DNA of 64,000 nt from Brevibacillus reuszeri (lineage in GTDB: Bacteria; Bacillota; Bacilli; Brevibacillales; Brevibacillaceae): contig NZ_BEXF01000001.1 in assembly GCF_002897295.1 (NCBI RefSeq), positions 124,001 through 188,000 of the forward strand. The letters run 5' to 3'. The position numbers and the translations under genes are program-made. The notes beneath the pieces were generated by a model, which was given only the letters and a program-made list of their open reading frames with translations, was not told where the DNA came from and ran no database searches. Of the stretch, positions 62,794 through 64,000 are shown piece after piece (position 1 is the first letter of the stretch; every line of letters starts with the position of its first letter).

Positions 62794-62826
62794 AAAAAAC
62801 CGTCACCTCATTGGGACGGCTTTTTG
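62794..62826. terminator. Terminator between pckA and the copper-amine-oxidase-N-domain gene
   Basis: CCGTC (62800-62804) and GACGG (62815-62819) with an A-run to the left and T-run to the right; best read on the minus strand, where six T follow the stem. Confidence 0.75.
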
Positions 62827-62849
62827 GTTCCTTTCTTGTTGGAAAAGAG

Positions 62850-63599
62850 CTACGGCTTGGTAATCAGCCCTGTTTTGACGAGCTTGCCATTTTGAACCTC
62901 TACAACGGCTGCCTCAAGTAGGTCTCCTTTACCAAAACGGGAGGTATTGCCTTCACTGAAGTATTTGAAAGCGAAACGATGGACATAAACCTTCTTCAGC
63001 TGTGCATCATAGACCACGTCACCCGGGTCCATCGCGGTTTCCCCTTTGTAGAGCTCGACAGTGTTTATCGCTACTGCTTTTTCGTTTGATAGGCGATAGA
63101 GCGTCAAATAAGCTTCAAAGGGGATACCTTCTGGAGACTTGTAACGGTACAGGACGAGAAACTCCTGATTGCTGGCGCCGCTTAGATTCACGAAGCCCTT
63201 TGACAAGACCTCAATATCTGGAGAGCAGAAATACATGCTTCCTTTTGGATCGCTACCATCACAAGGAAGCGGCAAGTTTCTCTTAGCTTGTTGTAGTACG
63301 GAATCTGGAATGCCTGAGATAGGGCCATCGCCTGCAAAACGAACAGCCGGTGTCTTGTTGTCCCACTCTTGGTGAATTTGGAGAGCGTTGGCCACGGTTG
63401 CGACTGGGGCGTATACATTTCCGTTATAAATGAATGGTTCTGCCTTGGTTTGGATTACTTGATCGTTTACAATCAATTTTATGTTTGCGAACCTAGCAGA
63501 GATTTTTTCCGTAATCGTTTTGGAAAAAACAGTAGTTCCTCCAACAAGCAGGCAAACTGCGAGAAGTGTAAACAGAATGGCTTTGTGTCTTTTCAGCAT
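62850..63599 (-). CDS. Secreted protein with copper-amine-oxidase-N-like domain
   Basis: 249 residues from ATG 63599 (GAGGGG about 10 bases upstream; GTG 63605 is possible). An N-terminal signal or anchor (about 6-26) is followed by IKLIVNDQVIQTKAEPFIYNGNVYAPVATVANAL, the pattern of the copper amine oxidase N-terminal-like domain common in secreted Bacillales proteins; it does not imply amine oxidase activity. The C-terminal 150 residues (from about 95) have no motif I recognise and contain two cysteines (CDGSD and FCSPD) that could form a disulfide. Single gene; role unknown. Confidence 0.78.
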   Translation of the reverse strand: MLKRHKAILFTLLAVCLLVGGTTVFSKTITEKISARFANIKLIVNDQVIQTKAEPFIYNGNVYAPVATVANALQIHQEWDNKTPAVRFAGDGPISGIPDSVLQQAKRNLPLPCDGSDPKGSMYFCSPDIEVLSKGFVNLSGASNQEFLVLYRYKSPEGIPFEAYLTLYRLSNEKAVAINTVELYKGETAMDPGDVVYDAQLKKVYVHRFAFKYFSEGNTSRFGKGDLLEAAVVEVQNGKLVKTGLITKP

Positions 63600-63793
63600 G
63601 TTCACGCGTCCCCTCTGATGAAATTCCGATGTGTGAATGAAGAAGGCATGATCTTAGACGGAGGCGTATTCCAAAAAGTTACATAGGGAAAAATGTTTGG
63701 GAGCAGACTGTTCACAAGGAAAGTAGGAATAACCAAAAGTCGACTTTCTATATATAATGATATAAAAAATACAGATATGTTTCATTCCTTGAT

Positions 63794-63814
63794 TTATAAT
63801 TATTCTTATTATAA
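63794..63814 (+). promoter_or_regulatory. Inverted repeat with two overlapping PerR/Fur-like boxes upstream of sufC
   Basis: TTATAAT (63794-63800) and ATTATAA (63808-63814) form an inverted repeat with a 7-base spacer. The 15-base windows 63794-63808 and 63800-63814 each match the PerR box at 12 of 14 defined positions. It lies 66 bases before sufC in a very AT-rich stretch. TTGAGAAT repeats (63823-63830 and 63834-63841) follow. Confidence 0.4.
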
Positions 63815-63879
63815 GATAGTTATTGAGAATGGATTGAGAATTTACCAACTCACTTTTGACGTGTATGGAGGGAATTCAG

Positions 63880-64000
63880 ATGACAGCAGTACCGCATTTG
63901 CAAATAAAAAACCTTCGCGCCAAGATCGAGGACAAAGAGATCCTCAAAGGCATGAACCTGGAAATCAAGGGCGGCGAAGTGCACGCGATCATGGGACCAA
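63880..64000 (+). CDS. sufC: Fe-S cluster assembly ATPase SufC, N-terminal part
   Basis: The first 40 codons are present and the gene runs off the window. The translation ([18 protein letters not shown], then [16 protein letters not shown]) matches the start of SufC, the ABC-type ATPase of the SufBCD scaffold, up to the Walker A region, which would follow at once. GGAGGG lies 8 bases before the ATG. In Bacillales it heads sufCDSUB, so the rest of that operon is expected to the right. Confidence 0.92.
   Translation, partial: MTAVPHLQIKNLRAKIEDKEILKGMNLEIKGGEVHAIMGP

Noticed and set aside
1..64000. CRISPR arrays, tRNA or rRNA genes, prophage, transposase genes
   Set aside because: No regularly spaced direct repeats, no cloverleaf or rRNA sequence recognised by eye, and no integrase, transposase or phage structural genes among the open frames.

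Overview
The window is chromosomal DNA from an endospore-forming, motile, low-to-mid GC Firmicute. Gene content and protein sequences fit Brevibacillus or a close relative in the Paenibacillaceae; this assignment rests on recognition, not on a search. Supporting signs are a GerA/GerB/GerC-type germination operon, an SLH-domain surface protein, a proline T-box leader, two SAM-I riboswitches, a sigma-D promoter, a FadR box of the Bacillus type, and blocks known from Bacillus subtilis (fadNAE, mtnWXBD/mtnKA, ykuUV-like, yusI/gcvH-like, sppA next to an RDD gene, bmrCD-like, sufC). No rRNA, tRNA, CRISPR array, prophage or insertion sequence was seen.

Layout. 1-3782: start of a P-loop NTPase gene, then the proline operon proB-proA-proC (minus strand) behind a T-box. 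3788-8960: two proteins of unknown role, an ABC exporter pair and an SLH protein. 9000-14789: fadN-fadA-fadE fatty acid beta-oxidation operon with a FadR operator. 14938-18712: germination receptor operon A-B-C. 18779-26712: methionine salvage, with mtnW-X-B-D leftward and mtnK-A rightward, each under its own SAM-I riboswitch; an ECF sigma factor and its anti-sigma factor lie between the two leaders. 26811-32825: acetyltransferase, a BmrCD-like heterodimeric ABC exporter, an MFS transporter and a small membrane protein. 32905-37880: CAP-domain protein, RDD protein plus SppA, and a PerR-boxed metal P-type ATPase. 38039-45875: a structured intergenic repeat, an orphan amino-acid-type ABC ATPase with a cupin, a polysaccharide deacetylase, a DUF2797 protein, a possible EF-hand protein, an ArsC-like protein, an aminotransferase, a peroxiredoxin/thioredoxin-like pair and gcvH. 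45933-51456: an SsuABC-like uptake locus with a divergent LysR regulator; its binding protein gene carries a frameshift. 51530-57340: chemoreceptor, small enzymes, a second copy of the intergenic repeat, an SCP2-like protein, an M20 hydrolase and a GNAT. 57483-64000: response regulator, kinase and lipoprotein; pckA with a CcpN-like site; a copper-amine-oxidase-N-domain protein; and the start of sufC.

Most of the window is ordinary Bacillales housekeeping and accessory metabolism, but it is rich in readable regulation. The least explained items are the nested-hairpin repeat found at 38039-38244 and 54983-55117, where the stems are conserved although the sequence has diverged, the ECF sigma/anti-sigma pair placed between the two riboswitch leaders, and the frameshifted binding protein.
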